The notes: generated from the sequence alone by a model not told the origin. A DNA stretch of 64,000 nucleotides from Cellulomonas flavigena DSM 20109 (GCF_000092865.1 NC_014151.1:3782001-3846000), one strand, 5' to 3'. Shown: positions 1 to 9,203, numbered from the stretch's first letter. Translations and numbers: made by a program.

Positions 1-313
1 CCTCGATGGCCCGGTGCACGGCCGCCGAGAACGGGTTGTCGACGCTGGCCAGCACGAGACCGATGCTCAGCGACCGCCGCTCGCTACGTCGCAGGTTCCC
101 GGCGTTGAGGTCGGGGCGGTAGTTGAGAGCGCGGGCCGCGTCGTTCACCCGCTGCGCGGTGGCGGCCGAGACGCCCGCCTCGCCGTTGACGACACGGGAG
201 ACGGTCTTGATCCCGACGCCCGCGAGCGCGGCGACGTCCCGCATCGTCGCTCGACGGCGCAGCGTGGTGAAAGGGCCCGCGGTCGTGGTGCCCGGGCTCG
301 ACGACGGCGTCAT
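1..313 (-). CDS. LacI-family transcriptional regulator, N-terminal part (cut by window start)
   Basis: About 104 residues are visible before the window edge. Residues 24-75 form a typical LacI helix-turn-helix: MRDVAALAGVGIKTVSRVVN, then an EAGVSAATAQRV recognition and hinge region and a LNYRPDLNAGNLR hinge helix. The start of the periplasmic-binding-protein-like effector domain follows (SLSIGLVLASVDNPF). The ATG at 313 is used; the internal ATG at codon 24 is an alternative start. The gene lies downstream of and parallel to the GH32 gene. Three LacI-type 12-bp palindromes lie between GH32 and the sugar transporter. It is therefore inferred to be the local repressor that responds to fructose or a fructo-oligosaccharide. 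The ligand cannot be read from this fragment. Confidence 0.9.
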   Translation of the reverse strand, partial: MTPSSSPGTTTAGPFTTLRRRATMRDVAALAGVGIKTVSRVVNGEAGVSAATAQRVNDAARALNYRPDLNAGNLRRSERRSLSIGLVLASVDNPFSAAVHRAIE

Positions 314-366
314 GGCACGAGGGTAGGGGCCGGCCGCCGGCACGCCACCGACGCGCCACGTGGACG

Positions 367-2922
367 TCACGGGCGGGCGGCGTGCCCGCGTGCCACGACG
401 GCCCACGACGTCCCCGGACCGAGCGGACGCACCTCGAGCGAGGTCACGGTCGCACGGCCGCCCTCGGCGAACAGTGCCACCCCGTTGCTACCCCCGCCCG
501 GGTAGACGAGGTCCGTGATCGTGGCCTCCCCGTCGTTGCCGAAGACCTCGACGGACGACCGGTCGACGACGACCTGCAGCCGCACGCGTCCGTCGCGGGT
601 GGGCAGCAGCGCGGTGTGCACGCCGGCGAAGCCCGGATGGAAGTCGACCGTGCCGGAGCGTGTCCGGTCGACGTACATCCGTCCGGCCGCGACGTCGTAG
701 CCGACGACCGTGCGCTCGTCGTCCCCGACGCGCACGTGCAGCCCGAGCCGCTCGGCGTCGCCGACCTCGAGCTCGACCGTGACGATCGCGGCGCCGTCGT
801 GCGTCGCCTCGGGGACGCGCACGGTGCCCTCGTCGAGGACCCCCTCATGGTCCCGCAGGCGGATGGGTTCCGCACCGGGCACGTCGACGGGGTGGAAGGT
901 CAGCACGACCCGGCCGTCGACCGTGCGCAGCGCGAGGGTGCGCGGGAACGTCATCGATCCCCGCCACCCGGTGGTCGGCGTCGACGTGGCGTACTCCCAG
1001 TTGTTCATCCACGCGATGGCGACCCGCTCGCCGTCCGGGGTGTTCTCGAAGGTCAGCGGCGCGTAGAAGTCCGTGCCGTGGTCGACCCAGGCGTGGCGCT
1101 CGAGCGGGGTGGGCACCGGCGCGTCCGTGGCGACGACGTGGTCGAGCAGGATGTGACCCCACCCGCCCGTGCTGGTGTCCGTCACCACGAGCTGCGCGGT
1201 GCGCCCGACGAGGTCACCGACGTCCCAGGTGACGGGGGCGAGTTGCTCGGAGTCGCGGCCGGTGGCAGTGCGCACGACCCGCCCGTCCACCACGAGGTTG
1301 ACCGTCGCCTCGTCCGACCGCGGACGCGCCGGCTCGTCCGAGAGCACGATGTGGTCGACCATGATGTGGCCCCACCCCCCGGTGACCTCGTCGACGACCT
1401 CGAGGTGGGCACGCCGCCCGGCGAGCTCGGCGACGTCCCAGGTCGCCCAGTCGAGCGTCCCGCTCTCCCGTCCGGAGGCGGTGCGCACGACCTGCCCGTC
1501 GACGACGAGCCGCACGGCGGTGCCGGGCCCCGCACCACCACCGACGAGCATGCTGATCCACGGGCGGTCGACGGTGAACGTCGGGGACACGAGCCGGCCG
1601 GTGGCGGAGTCGGGCGGAGGCGTGCACGGGTCGCTTCGGCCGTTCTGGTAGGAGTTGGCCAGGCGCGTGCCGAGGTATCCGCGCACACCCGTCTGGCAGG
1701 GGGCGTCGCCGGCGAGCGGACCGGGCCCGAAGGCGGTCCCCTCGACCGTCCAGTCGCCGAAGTCGGTCCCCTCGAAGTCCGCGAGCACCGTGCCCGCGGG
1801 CGCTGCGCCGTCGCCGGTGCCCGGGCGGTGGGGGTGCCGGCCGCCGCCGACGAGCATCGTGAGGTGACGGCGCTCGACGGTGAACGGCGGTGACGTGAGG
1901 GTGCCGGTGGCGGCGTCTCCGCCACGGAAGCTGTTGACGAGTCCCTCGCCCCGGAAGTCCGTGACGGGGTGCTGACCCGGCAGGGTGCCGGACACCGGTC
2001 CGTCGCCGAAGGCGTCGCCGGTGGTGGTCCAGCCCTCGCCGTACGTGCCGCCCTCGAAGTCGGCGAGGACGTCGCCGTCCGGACCCGGCGCGGGGGGCGG
2101 GTCGGCGACGAAGCGGGTGCCGTCGAACTCGCCGACGAAGTACTGGGCGCCCGACCCCCCGGCGACGGCTCCGGGGTTGAGGCTCACGACCAGCACCCAC
2201 CGGGTGCGTGCCGGGTCGCCGTCGACCGGCAGCTCGAACAGGTCGGGCATCTCCCAGACGCCGCCGACGGCGCCGGCCGGCCCGAAGTCGCTGAGGTGCG
2301 TCCAGCGGATCAGGTCGTGCGAGCGGTAGAACCGGATGATCCGCTCCTCCGCGAGCGCCACCGCCATCACCCAGTACCCGCCGGCCTCGTACCGGAACAC
2401 CTTGGGGTCGCGGAACTCGCGCGACCCGATGTCGAGGACCGGGTTGCCCTCGTACGCGGTCCACGTCTCCCCGGCGTCGAGGCTGGAGGCGACCGACTGC
2501 GACTGGATGCCCGTGAGCGGGTCCCACGAGGTGTAGGCGGCCACGAGCGGGGTGGTGCCGGGCGTGCCGAGGCCGCTCGTGTTCCCCTCGTCCACGACGA
2601 CGGTGCCGGAGAAGATGTGCTCCCGCTCGGACCACGGGATCGCGAGGGGCCGCTCCTCCCACGTCACGAGGTCCGTGCTGACGGCGTGGCCCCAGGACAT
2701 ATGGCCCCAGGTGTCCCCGAGCGGGTTGTGCTGGAAGAACAGGTGGTACTGCCCGTCGTACCACACGGGACCGTTGGGGTCGTTGACCCAGTGGCGCTGC
2801 GGGGCGAAGTGGACCACCGGCCGGTGCGGGTCGGCTGCGTCCTGGCCCTGCACCGGGGCCGCCAGCCCCGTCATGAGCGCCACCGCGGCCGTCGCGCCCA
2901 GGGCGCGGATGCGTCGTCGCAC
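367..2922 (-). CDS. secreted GH32 fructanase (levanase/inulinase-like) with nested accessory domain
   Basis: GH32 enzymes hydrolyse beta-fructosidic bonds in levan, inulin or sucrose. The start chosen is GTG 2922, which follows GAGGAG at 5-nt spacing. It opens with an arginine-rich n-region and hydrophobic stretch (VRRRIRALGATAAVALMTGL), a Sec-type signal peptide. Catalytic landmarks are WVNDPNG (nucleophile Asp about 48), FRDPKVF (Asp about 169) and WEMPDLF (acid/base Glu about 224). From about residue 280 to 600 the propeller is interrupted by a beta-rich module that starts VLADFEG and ends GGWGHI-(L/M)-(L/V)-DH. This module contains a second complete copy of itself. The propeller then resumes (FYAPLTFENTPDGERVAIAWMNNW), and the usual C-terminal beta-sandwich closes the protein. 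At about 851 aa it is far longer than a plain GH32 (about 500 aa). The exact substrate is unknown; the adjacent levansucrase favours levan. Confidence 0.93.
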   Translation of the reverse strand: MRRRIRALGATAAVALMTGLAAPVQGQDAADPHRPVVHFAPQRHWVNDPNGPVWYDGQYHLFFQHNPLGDTWGHMSWGHAVSTDLVTWEERPLAIPWSEREHIFSGTVVVDEGNTSGLGTPGTTPLVAAYTSWDPLTGIQSQSVASSLDAGETWTAYEGNPVLDIGSREFRDPKVFRYEAGGYWVMAVALAEERIIRFYRSHDLIRWTHLSDFGPAGAVGGVWEMPDLFELPVDGDPARTRWVLVVSLNPGAVAGGSGAQYFVGEFDGTRFVADPPPAPGPDGDVLADFEGGTYGEGWTTTGDAFGDGPVSGTLPGQHPVTDFRGEGLVNSFRGGDAATGTLTSPPFTVERRHLTMLVGGGRHPHRPGTGDGAAPAGTVLADFEGTDFGDWTVEGTAFGPGPLAGDAPCQTGVRGYLGTRLANSYQNGRSDPCTPPPDSATGRLVSPTFTVDRPWISMLVGGGAGPGTAVRLVVDGQVVRTASGRESGTLDWATWDVAELAGRRAHLEVVDEVTGGWGHIMVDHIVLSDEPARPRSDEATVNLVVDGRVVRTATGRDSEQLAPVTWDVGDLVGRTAQLVVTDTSTGGWGHILLDHVVATDAPVPTPLERHAWVDHGTDFYAPLTFENTPDGERVAIAWMNNWEYATSTPTTGWRGSMTFPRTLALRTVDGRVVLTFHPVDVPGAEPIRLRDHEGVLDEGTVRVPEATHDGAAIVTVELEVGDAERLGLHVRVGDDERTVVGYDVAAGRMYVDRTRSGTVDFHPGFAGVHTALLPTRDGRVRLQVVVDRSSVEVFGNDGEATITDLVYPGGGSNGVALFAEGGRATVTSLEVRPLGPGTSWAVVARGHAARP

Positions 2923-2998
2923 GTCGTCTCCTCGTCGAGATCGTGTGGCCGCGCGCTGCCGTCCGCAGGCGCTGACCCGTCGATCGTCACCAGCCGAA

Positions 2999-3132
2999 GA
3001 CAACGTTGTCAAACGCAGCCGACTGGACGACTGTCCAAGGTGACAACGATGTCTTCTTGATGTTCACTCGGGGATCTGCCGGGGTTGACCGATTCGCCCA
3101 CCGGTTGTAGACACCTCGCAGACAACGTTGTC
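2999..3132. promoter_or_regulatory. three LacI-type operators in the GH32/transporter divergent region
   Basis: The 12-bp perfect palindrome GACAACGTTGTC occurs at 2999-3010 and 3121-3132. A one-mismatch copy, GACAACGATGTC, lies at 3042-3053. The outer sites flank the divergent promoters of the GH32 gene and the ABC operon. The 122-bp distance between the perfect sites would suit looping by a tetrameric LacI-family repressor. The partial regulator at 1-313 is the obvious candidate to bind them. The sequence is seen directly; the binding is inferred. Confidence 0.8.
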
Positions 3133-3176
3133 ACGGCCCGTGCACGCGGGCCCCCGAGTGCACGAAGGAGGCACGC

Positions 3177-4745
3177 ATGACCGACACCCAGCCCGTCGTC
3201 CTCGAGATGCGCGCCATCACCAAGGAGTTCCCCGGGGTGCGCGCGCTGGACGGCGTCACGATGGCGGTCCGGGCCGGGCAGGTCCACGCCGTGTGCGGCG
3301 AGAACGGCGCCGGCAAGTCGACGCTGATGAAGATCCTGTCCGGCGTTCACCCGCACGGTTCGTACGGCGGCACGGTGCTCCTGCAGGGCCAGGAGGTCCG
3401 CTTCAAGGACATCAAGGCGTCCGAGCGGGCCGGCGTCGTCATCATCCACCAGGAGCTCGCGCTCATCCCCGAGCTGTCGATCGCGGAGAACATCTTCCTC
3501 GGGAACGAGGTCATGAGCCGCGGCCTGATCGACTGGGACGCCACCCGCCGCTGCACGTCCGTGCTGCTCGCGCGGGTCGGCCTGGACCTCGACCCCGCCA
3601 CGCCCGTCAAGAGCCTCGGCGTCGGTCAGCAGCAGCTCGTCGAGATCGCGAAGGCCCTGTCGAAGGACGTGCGGCTGCTCATCCTCGACGAGCCGACCTC
3701 CGCACTCAACGAGGACGACTCCGCGAACCTCCTCGCGCTCCTGCGCGGCCTGCAGGCCCGCGGGATCACCTCGATCATCATCTCCCACAAGCTCAACGAG
3801 ATCGCGGCGGTCGCCGACGCGGTCACCGTGCTGCGCGACGGGCGGACGGTGGAGACGTACGCGGTGGAGTCCGGCCAGGTCGACGAGGACCGGATCATCC
3901 GCGCCATGGTGGGACGGTCGCTCGAGAACCGCTACCCGCACCACACGCCTTCCATCGGCGAGACGATCCTCGAGGTGCGCGGGTGGCAGGTCGACCATCC
4001 CACGACGCCCGGGCGGCGCGTCTGCAAGGACTCCGCCTTCCACGTGCGCAGCGGCGAGATCGTCGGCTTCGCCGGTCTCATGGGGGCCGGGCGCACGGAG
4101 CTCGCACGGTCGGTCTTCGGTCGCAGCTATGGGACGTACCTGGCCGGCGAGGTGCTGCTGCACGGTCGGCCGGTGCAGCTGCCGACCGTCGAGGCCGCGA
4201 TCCGCCACGGCCTGGCCTACGTCCCCGAGGACCGCAAGAACCTCGGGCTCAACCTCCTCGACACCATCCGGCGCACCATCACCTCGGCCGACCTGCGGCA
4301 GGTCGTGCGGCGCGGGCTCCTCGACGTCGACCGCGAGGGCGCGGTCGCCGAGGGCTACCGGCGCTCCCTGCGGATCAAGAGCCCCACGGTCGACGCCGGG
4401 GTCACCACGCTGTCGGGCGGCAACCAGCAGAAGGTCGTCCTCGCCAAGTGGATGTTCCCCGACCCGGACGTGCTGATCCTCGACGAGCCGACCCGGGGCA
4501 TCGACGTGGGCGCGAAGTACGAGATCTACCAGCTCGTGCAGCACCTCGCCGACCAGGGCAAGGGGGTCGTCGTCATCTCCTCCGAGCTGCCCGAGCTGCT
4601 CGGGCTGTGCGACCGCATCTACACGATCTGCGAGGGCCGGGTCACCGGTGTCCTCGACGCCCGGGACGCCGACCAGGAGAGCCTCATGCGGCTGATGACC
4701 ACGAGCGCCGCGACGACCCCCGCCACCGCCACGGCGTCACGATGA
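3177..4745 (+). CDS. sugar ABC transporter ATP-binding protein (tandem ATPase, MmsA/XylG type)
   Basis: This 522-aa protein has two fused ABC domains, as in the monosaccharide (CUT2) importers. Domain 1 has an intact Walker A (GENGAGKST, about residues 41-49), a degenerate signature (LGVGQQQLVEIAKAL) and Walker B (LLILDEPTSAL). Domain 2 has the degenerate P-loop GLMGAGRTEL that is normal for the second half of this family, plus signature LSGGNQQKVVLAKW and LILDEPTRGID. The ATG at 3177 follows GAAGGAGG. It is first in an ATPase-permease-binding protein operon and diverges from the GH32 gene behind the shared operators. It should energise uptake of fructose or another monosaccharide released from fructan; the sugar is inferred from context. 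Confidence 0.95.
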   Translation: MTDTQPVVLEMRAITKEFPGVRALDGVTMAVRAGQVHAVCGENGAGKSTLMKILSGVHPHGSYGGTVLLQGQEVRFKDIKASERAGVVIIHQELALIPELSIAENIFLGNEVMSRGLIDWDATRRCTSVLLARVGLDLDPATPVKSLGVGQQQLVEIAKALSKDVRLLILDEPTSALNEDDSANLLALLRGLQARGITSIIISHKLNEIAAVADAVTVLRDGRTVETYAVESGQVDEDRIIRAMVGRSLENRYPHHTPSIGETILEVRGWQVDHPTTPGRRVCKDSAFHVRSGEIVGFAGLMGAGRTELARSVFGRSYGTYLAGEVLLHGRPVQLPTVEAAIRHGLAYVPEDRKNLGLNLLDTIRRTITSADLRQVVRRGLLDVDREGAVAEGYRRSLRIKSPTVDAGVTTLSGGNQQKVVLAKWMFPDPDVLILDEPTRGIDVGAKYEIYQLVQHLADQGKGVVVISSELPELLGLCDRIYTICEGRVTGVLDARDADQESLMRLMTTSAATTPATATASR

Positions 4746-4782
4746 CGCGCCGGTGCGCACCGACCCTCGACGGGAGCGGACG

Positions 4783-6141
4783 ATGACATCCTTCAAGCAG
4801 GTCCTCGGCGGGGACGTCCGCCAGTTCACCATGGTCTTCGCGCTCGTCGCGCTGCTCGTCGCGTTCGACGTCGCGTCGGGCGGACGCATGCTCACGTCGT
4901 CGAACTTCCAGAACCTCCTGTCCGGCAACGCGTACGTCCTGATCCTGGCGATCGGCATGGTCATGGTCATCGTGATCGGCCAGATCGACCTGTCCGTCGG
5001 GTCCGTCGCGGGCTTCGTCGGCATGGTCGTGGCTCTCAGCGCACGTGACCTCAACCTGCCGTGGTGGGCCGCCGTGCTGGTGGGTCTCGCCGTGGGCACC
5101 GCCATCGGCTGCTGGCAGGGATTCTGGCTCGCGCGGCTCGGCATCCCCGGCTTCATCACGACCCTCGCGGGCATGATGATCTTCCGCGGCGCCGTCATCT
5201 GGATCAGCGGCTCCATCAGCGTCCCCGTGCCGCCGGAGCTGCGGTTCCTCGGGTCGGGCTACCTGCCCGAGTGGGGGCCGGCGTTCACCCAGATGAACAA
5301 CTCGACGCTCCTGCTGGGCCTGATCGCGATCGGGGTGTACGGCTACTCCCAGCTCACGCAGCACCGGCGGGCAGCCGCGTCGGGCGACCGCGCCGAGCCG
5401 CTGTGGCCGGTGGTCGTGCGCGTCGTCCTCGTGGGCGCGGTCATCGCCTACGTCACGTGGCTGTTCGGCAGCGGCCGCCCGGGCACGTCGTTCCCGGTGC
5501 CGGGCCTCATCCTCGTCGGGCTCGTGATCGTCTACCACGTCGTCACGCAGCGCACGCGGTTCGGCCGGCACATCTACGCGGTGGGTGGCAACCGCGCCGC
5601 CGCGGCGCTCTCGGGCGTCAACACCCGCCGCACGTACTTCCTCGTGATGGCGAACATGTCGTTCCTCGCTGCACTCGCCGGGATCATGTTCGTCGGCCGT
5701 GCGACGTCCGCGGGACCGTCCGACGGCACCATGTGGGAGCTCGACGCCATCGCGGCCGTGTTCATCGGCGGTGCCGCGGTGTCCGGCGGCATCGGCACCG
5801 TGACCGCGTCGATGGTCGGCGGGCTCGTCATGGCCGTCCTCAACAGCGGTCTCATGCTCATGGGCGTCGGCGCCGACCGCACGCAGGTCATCAAGGGCGT
5901 CGTGCTCCTGGCCGCGGTCGCCTTCGACGTCTACAACAAGCAGCAGGGCAGGCCGTCGATCACCGGCCTGCTCTGGGAGCGCCTGTCGCGCGGCGGCACG
6001 ACGCAGGGCGGCCCCGACGCCGCGGCGGCCGTGGCCGCGTCCACGGCGACCGCGCCACCTGCGCTCGGCCCTGTCGAGCCGGAGGGCGACGCACCCGTGG
6101 TGCCCGCCGAGGACCGGGCATCGACGGGCCGAGCCGGCTGA
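4783..6141 (+). CDS. sugar ABC transporter permease (MmsB/XylH type)
   Basis: A 452-aa multi-span membrane protein of the BPD_transp_2 family. Visible landmarks are N-terminal helices around MVFALVALLVAFDVA, the conserved GQIDLSVGSVAGFVGM segment and IPGFITTLAGMMIFRG. The C-terminal family block reads GGNRAAAALSGVNTRRTYF and GGAAVSGGIGTVTASMVGGL. The ATG at 4783 follows GGGAGCGG and lies 37 nt after the ATPase stop. An in-frame GTG at 4753 has no good ribosome site. The last 60 residues are Ala/Pro-rich and look like a cytoplasmic tail of no recognised function. It forms the membrane channel for the preceding ATPase. Confidence 0.95.
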   Translation: MTSFKQVLGGDVRQFTMVFALVALLVAFDVASGGRMLTSSNFQNLLSGNAYVLILAIGMVMVIVIGQIDLSVGSVAGFVGMVVALSARDLNLPWWAAVLVGLAVGTAIGCWQGFWLARLGIPGFITTLAGMMIFRGAVIWISGSISVPVPPELRFLGSGYLPEWGPAFTQMNNSTLLLGLIAIGVYGYSQLTQHRRAAASGDRAEPLWPVVVRVVLVGAVIAYVTWLFGSGRPGTSFPVPGLILVGLVIVYHVVTQRTRFGRHIYAVGGNRAAAALSGVNTRRTYFLVMANMSFLAALAGIMFVGRATSAGPSDGTMWELDAIAAVFIGGAAVSGGIGTVTASMVGGLVMAVLNSGLMLMGVGADRTQVIKGVVLLAAVAFDVYNKQQGRPSITGLLWERLSRGGTTQGGPDAAAAVAASTATAPPALGPVEPEGDAPVVPAEDRASTGRAG

Positions 6142-6286
6142 CCTGACGCACCGCCACCCCGACGTGCGCCGCGCCGACCTCGCGCCGACGCGCACCCACC
6201 ACCCGACGTACGAACCCGCGGGCACCCCCGCCCGCGGGCGACCAGGCGCACCCCGCAGCGGGTGCGCCCGTGGAGAAGGAGCAGTC

Positions 6287-7381
6287 ATGCGCACCAGATC
6301 CCTCGCCCTCGTGGCACTGACCGCCGCCGGCGCCCTCGCCCTCGGCGGGTGCGGCGGCGGCCGCGAAGGAACAGCGGATGCCGCAGCCGCCGGTGCGGGC
6401 GACGGCTTCGCCGACGACGCCGTCATCGGGGTGTCCCTGCCGTGGCTCGGTACCCAGAACTGGGCCGAGGCGCAGGAGATGTTCACCACCCGGCTGACGG
6501 AGGCCGGCTTCGAGCCGCTCGTCCAGGCGGCGGACAACAAGGTGACCCAGCAGCAGCAGCAGATCGAGGCGATGATCGAGCGCGGCGCCGAGGTGATCGT
6601 CGTCGGCCCCGTCGACGGCACCCAGCTCGGCAGCGTGCTCGAGCGCGCCGCCGCGGAGGGCATCGCGGTGATCGGGTACGACCGGCTCATCGAGAACACG
6701 CCGGCCGTCGACGCGGTCGTGCAGTTCGGCAGCCTGCGCACCGGCGAGCTGCAGGGGCAGTCGCTCCTCGACGGGCTCGCGGCACGCAAGGGCGAGCCGC
6801 CGTACCACGTCGAGCTGTTCGGAGGCGGTCCCGCGGACCCGAACGCCCCGGCGTTCTTCGAGGGCGCCATGTCCGTCCTGCAGCCGAAGATCGACGACGG
6901 CACCCTGGTCGTCGGGTCGGGCCAGACCGAGTTCACGCAGGCCGCGACACCCGACTGGGACAACGCCAAGGCCCAGGCACGCATGGACTCCCTGCTGTCG
7001 GGCTTCTACAGCGCCGAGGAGATCGACGGTGTGCTGTCGCCGAACGACGGCATCGCGCGCGCTGTCATGACGTCGGCGCAGCAGGCGGGCCAGGAGACAC
7101 CCGTGGTAACCGGCCTCGACGCCGAGAACGAGTCGGTCGTGTCGGTGTGGCAGGGGCAGCAGTGGTCGACGGTCGCCAAGCCGACCGTCGAGCTGGTCGG
7201 CCGCACGGTCGAGCTGATCCAGTCCCTCCAGCAGGGCGAGGCGCTGCCGGAGCCGGACGAGGAGGTCGACAACGGCCAGACGGACGTCGCCGTGTACCTG
7301 CTCGACCCCCTCGTGGTGACGCAGGAGAACGCCCAGGAGGTCTTCGCCGACGACCCCAACCGCCTGCAGCTGCTGCAGTAG
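6287..7381 (+). CDS. sugar ABC transporter substrate-binding lipoprotein (ChvE/XylF type)
   Basis: A 364-aa protein with a lipoprotein signal: MRTRSLALVALTAAGALALGGC, in which LGGC is the lipobox and the Cys is lipidated. The mature part is a type I periplasmic-binding fold: VIGVSLPWLGTQNWAEA, repeated QQQQQIEAMIERGAEVIVVGPVD, and VIGYDRLIENTPAVD. This matches the ChvE/multiple-monosaccharide-binding group. GAGAAGGAG precedes the ATG at 6287. It lies 145 nt after the permease and closes the transport operon, and a hairpin follows the stop. It would capture the imported sugar outside the membrane. Ligand identity is inferred from the fructanase neighbours only. Confidence 0.95.
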   Translation: MRTRSLALVALTAAGALALGGCGGGREGTADAAAAGAGDGFADDAVIGVSLPWLGTQNWAEAQEMFTTRLTEAGFEPLVQAADNKVTQQQQQIEAMIERGAEVIVVGPVDGTQLGSVLERAAAEGIAVIGYDRLIENTPAVDAVVQFGSLRTGELQGQSLLDGLAARKGEPPYHVELFGGGPADPNAPAFFEGAMSVLQPKIDDGTLVVGSGQTEFTQAATPDWDNAKAQARMDSLLSGFYSAEEIDGVLSPNDGIARAVMTSAQQAGQETPVVTGLDAENESVVSVWQGQQWSTVAKPTVELVGRTVELIQSLQQGEALPEPDEEVDNGQTDVAVYLLDPLVVTQENAQEVFADDPNRLQLLQ

Positions 7382-7389
7382 ACCGGTCG

Positions 7390-7429
7390 CGCCCCGCGGG
7401 GACCGACGGCAGCACGTCTCCGCGGGGCG
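7390..7429 (+). terminator. hairpin terminator after the sugar ABC operon
   Basis: Arms CGCCCCGCGGGGA (7390-7402) and TCTCCGCGGGGCG (7417-7429) pair over 13 bp with one G-U, around a 14-nt loop. It lies 8 nt after the binding-protein stop. There is no U-tract, as is common in high-GC actinobacteria. Confidence 0.7.
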
Positions 7430-7700
7430 GACCTCGCCCTGGTTCTCCTTGGTCGGGTGGTGCGCAACATGGTGCGACCAACCGGTGTCAAGGATGATCA
7501 TTGCTTCTCACCATTTGCTCGTGGTAGGCAGGGACCGCGCCGGGTACCAGACCGGCCCGCAGGGGGAGTGCGCGACGGCGCGTCTTCCACCCACGTCGAT
7601 GACGATCGACCTGCACAAGGCGTGTGCTGTCCGTACACGCTGATCTGCCGCGCCTCGGCAGTGTCGCCGAGCACCGCGGCCGTGCGACAGGGGGCTACTC
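7430..7700 (+). promoter_or_regulatory. upstream region of levansucrase with inverted repeat
   Basis: This 270-bp gap holds no gene. TTGGTCG (7449-7455) and CGACCAA (7475-7481) form a 7-bp-arm inverted repeat that could be a regulator site. The region is less GC-rich than its surroundings (for example around 7490-7520), as expected near a promoter. The GACAACGTTGTC operator of the GH32/ABC genes is absent, so levansucrase is probably controlled separately. Confidence 0.4.
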
Positions 7701-9122
7701 GTGAACACTCGCACCATGCGCGCGACGTTCGTCGCAGCCGTGTCACTGGCAATGGTCGGAGCACTTCAGCTCCCGTCCGGTGCCGCGCAGCAACCAGACC
7801 CGAGCATCCAGCTTCCGCCCTCCGTGGAGCTTCCCGGTGGCAGCACGACGCTCCAGCCGAGAGGTGGTGGTTCCAGCGTCGACGCGGTCTTCTCGCCGCG
7901 CTCGTCGTACACCGCCAACTGGACCCGGGCCGCAGCCCTGCAGATCCGGCAGGATGCGTCGAACACCAAGCCTCGGATCCCCGCGGAGTTCCCGATCATG
8001 ACCGACGAGGTCTGGATCTGGGACACATGGCCGTTGACGACCCTCGACATGGAGCCGGTCGCCTACGAGGGCTGGAACATCATCTTCGCCCTGACCGCGC
8101 CGCGGGACATCTTCTTCGGCGACCGGCACTGGCAGGCGAGGATCGGGTACTTCTACTCGCAGGACGCTCAGAACTGGACCTACGGCGGCGACCTGTTCCC
8201 GGCCGGCTCCTCGTTCGGGTCGCGTGAGTGGGCCGGCTCGACCGTGCTCACCGACGACGGTGAGGTCCACGCCTTCTACACCGCGTCCGGTCGCGACAAC
8301 GGTGGGATCGACCCGTCCGACGCGCTCCAGCGGCTCGCGCACGCGGAGGGCCGCGTGCACGTCGACGCGGACGGTGTCTACTTCACCGGCTTCGAGGACC
8401 ACACGATCATCGCCGAGGCCGACGGGCGGCTCTACCAGACGCTCGAGCAGTCGGAGGCCGGGCCGATCATCTACGCGTTCCGTGACCCGTTCGTCTTCCG
8501 CGACCCGACGGACCGCAAGATCTACGCGCTCTTCGAGGGCAACAACGGTGGGGTCGCCGGCTCCCACCGGTGCGACCGCAAGGAGATCGGGCGTGTGCCC
8601 GGCGGCCACGTGGTCCCGGACGACGCCCGGTACTACACCGGCAACATCGGCATCATGGAGCTGCGCAACGCCGACTTCACGTCGTGGCGGCTGCTGCCGC
8701 CGCTGCTGTCGGCCGAGTGCACGAACCAGCAGACGGAACGGCCGCACCTGATCGTGCACGAGGGCAAGTACTACCTGTGGACGATCAGCCACATGTTCAC
8801 GTTCGCCCCGGGGCTCACCGGCCCCGACGGCCTGTACGGCTTCGTCGGGCACGGACTGCGCAGCGACTACAAGCCGCTGAACGGCAGCGGCCTGGTCCTG
8901 GGCAACCCGCCCGACGCACCGCTGCAGAACTACTCGGACTACGTGATGCCGAACCTGCTCGTCGAGAGCTTCATCGACACCGTGCCCACCGCGGACGGCG
9001 GGGTCGTCTACGGCGGCACGCTGGCTCCGACGCTGGAGCTGGAGCTCGAGAGCGACCGGTCGTGGCTCGTCGACGAGCTGCCGTACGCCTACATCCCCGC
9101 CATGACGATGTACCCATGGTGA
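7701..9122 (+). CDS. secreted GH68 levansucrase
   Basis: GH68 enzymes split sucrose and transfer the fructosyl unit to a growing levan chain or to water. This 473-aa protein begins with a signal peptide (MRATFVAAVSLAMVGALQL, then SGAAQQ). The three catalytic landmarks are in order: WIWDTWPL (nucleophile Asp about 107), FRDPFVF (transition-state Asp about 262) and TERPHLI (acid/base Glu about 347). The spacing matches Bacillus SacB. GTG 7701 follows AGGGGG; an ATG six codons in is the alternative start. It lies next to a GH32 fructanase and a monosaccharide importer, so the locus can make, degrade and import fructan products. Inulosucrase activity cannot be excluded from sequence. Confidence 0.93.
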   Translation: MNTRTMRATFVAAVSLAMVGALQLPSGAAQQPDPSIQLPPSVELPGGSTTLQPRGGGSSVDAVFSPRSSYTANWTRAAALQIRQDASNTKPRIPAEFPIMTDEVWIWDTWPLTTLDMEPVAYEGWNIIFALTAPRDIFFGDRHWQARIGYFYSQDAQNWTYGGDLFPAGSSFGSREWAGSTVLTDDGEVHAFYTASGRDNGGIDPSDALQRLAHAEGRVHVDADGVYFTGFEDHTIIAEADGRLYQTLEQSEAGPIIYAFRDPFVFRDPTDRKIYALFEGNNGGVAGSHRCDRKEIGRVPGGHVVPDDARYYTGNIGIMELRNADFTSWRLLPPLLSAECTNQQTERPHLIVHEGKYYLWTISHMFTFAPGLTGPDGLYGFVGHGLRSDYKPLNGSGLVLGNPPDAPLQNYSDYVMPNLLVESFIDTVPTADGGVVYGGTLAPTLELELESDRSWLVDELPYAYIPAMTMYPW

Positions 9123-9166
9123 CCCTGGCGGGGTGACACGCAGCGGCTGCGACCGCTGACAGCACG

Positions 9167-9203
9167 AGGAGTCCGGTCCCCGTCCCACGGGGGCCGGACT
9201 CCT
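9167..9203 (+). terminator. strong hairpin terminator after levansucrase
   Basis: Left arm 9167-9181 (AGGAGTCCGGTCCCC) pairs with right arm 9189-9203 over 15 bp, with one T-G pair and a 7-nt loop. It starts 45 nt after the levansucrase stop. No U-run follows. Confidence 0.8.

Noticed and set aside
2920..3012. TTG start of the GH32 gene at 3012
   Set aside because: It would lie within the GACAACGTTGTC operator and has no ribosome site; GTG 2922 has GAGGAG and begins the signal peptide.
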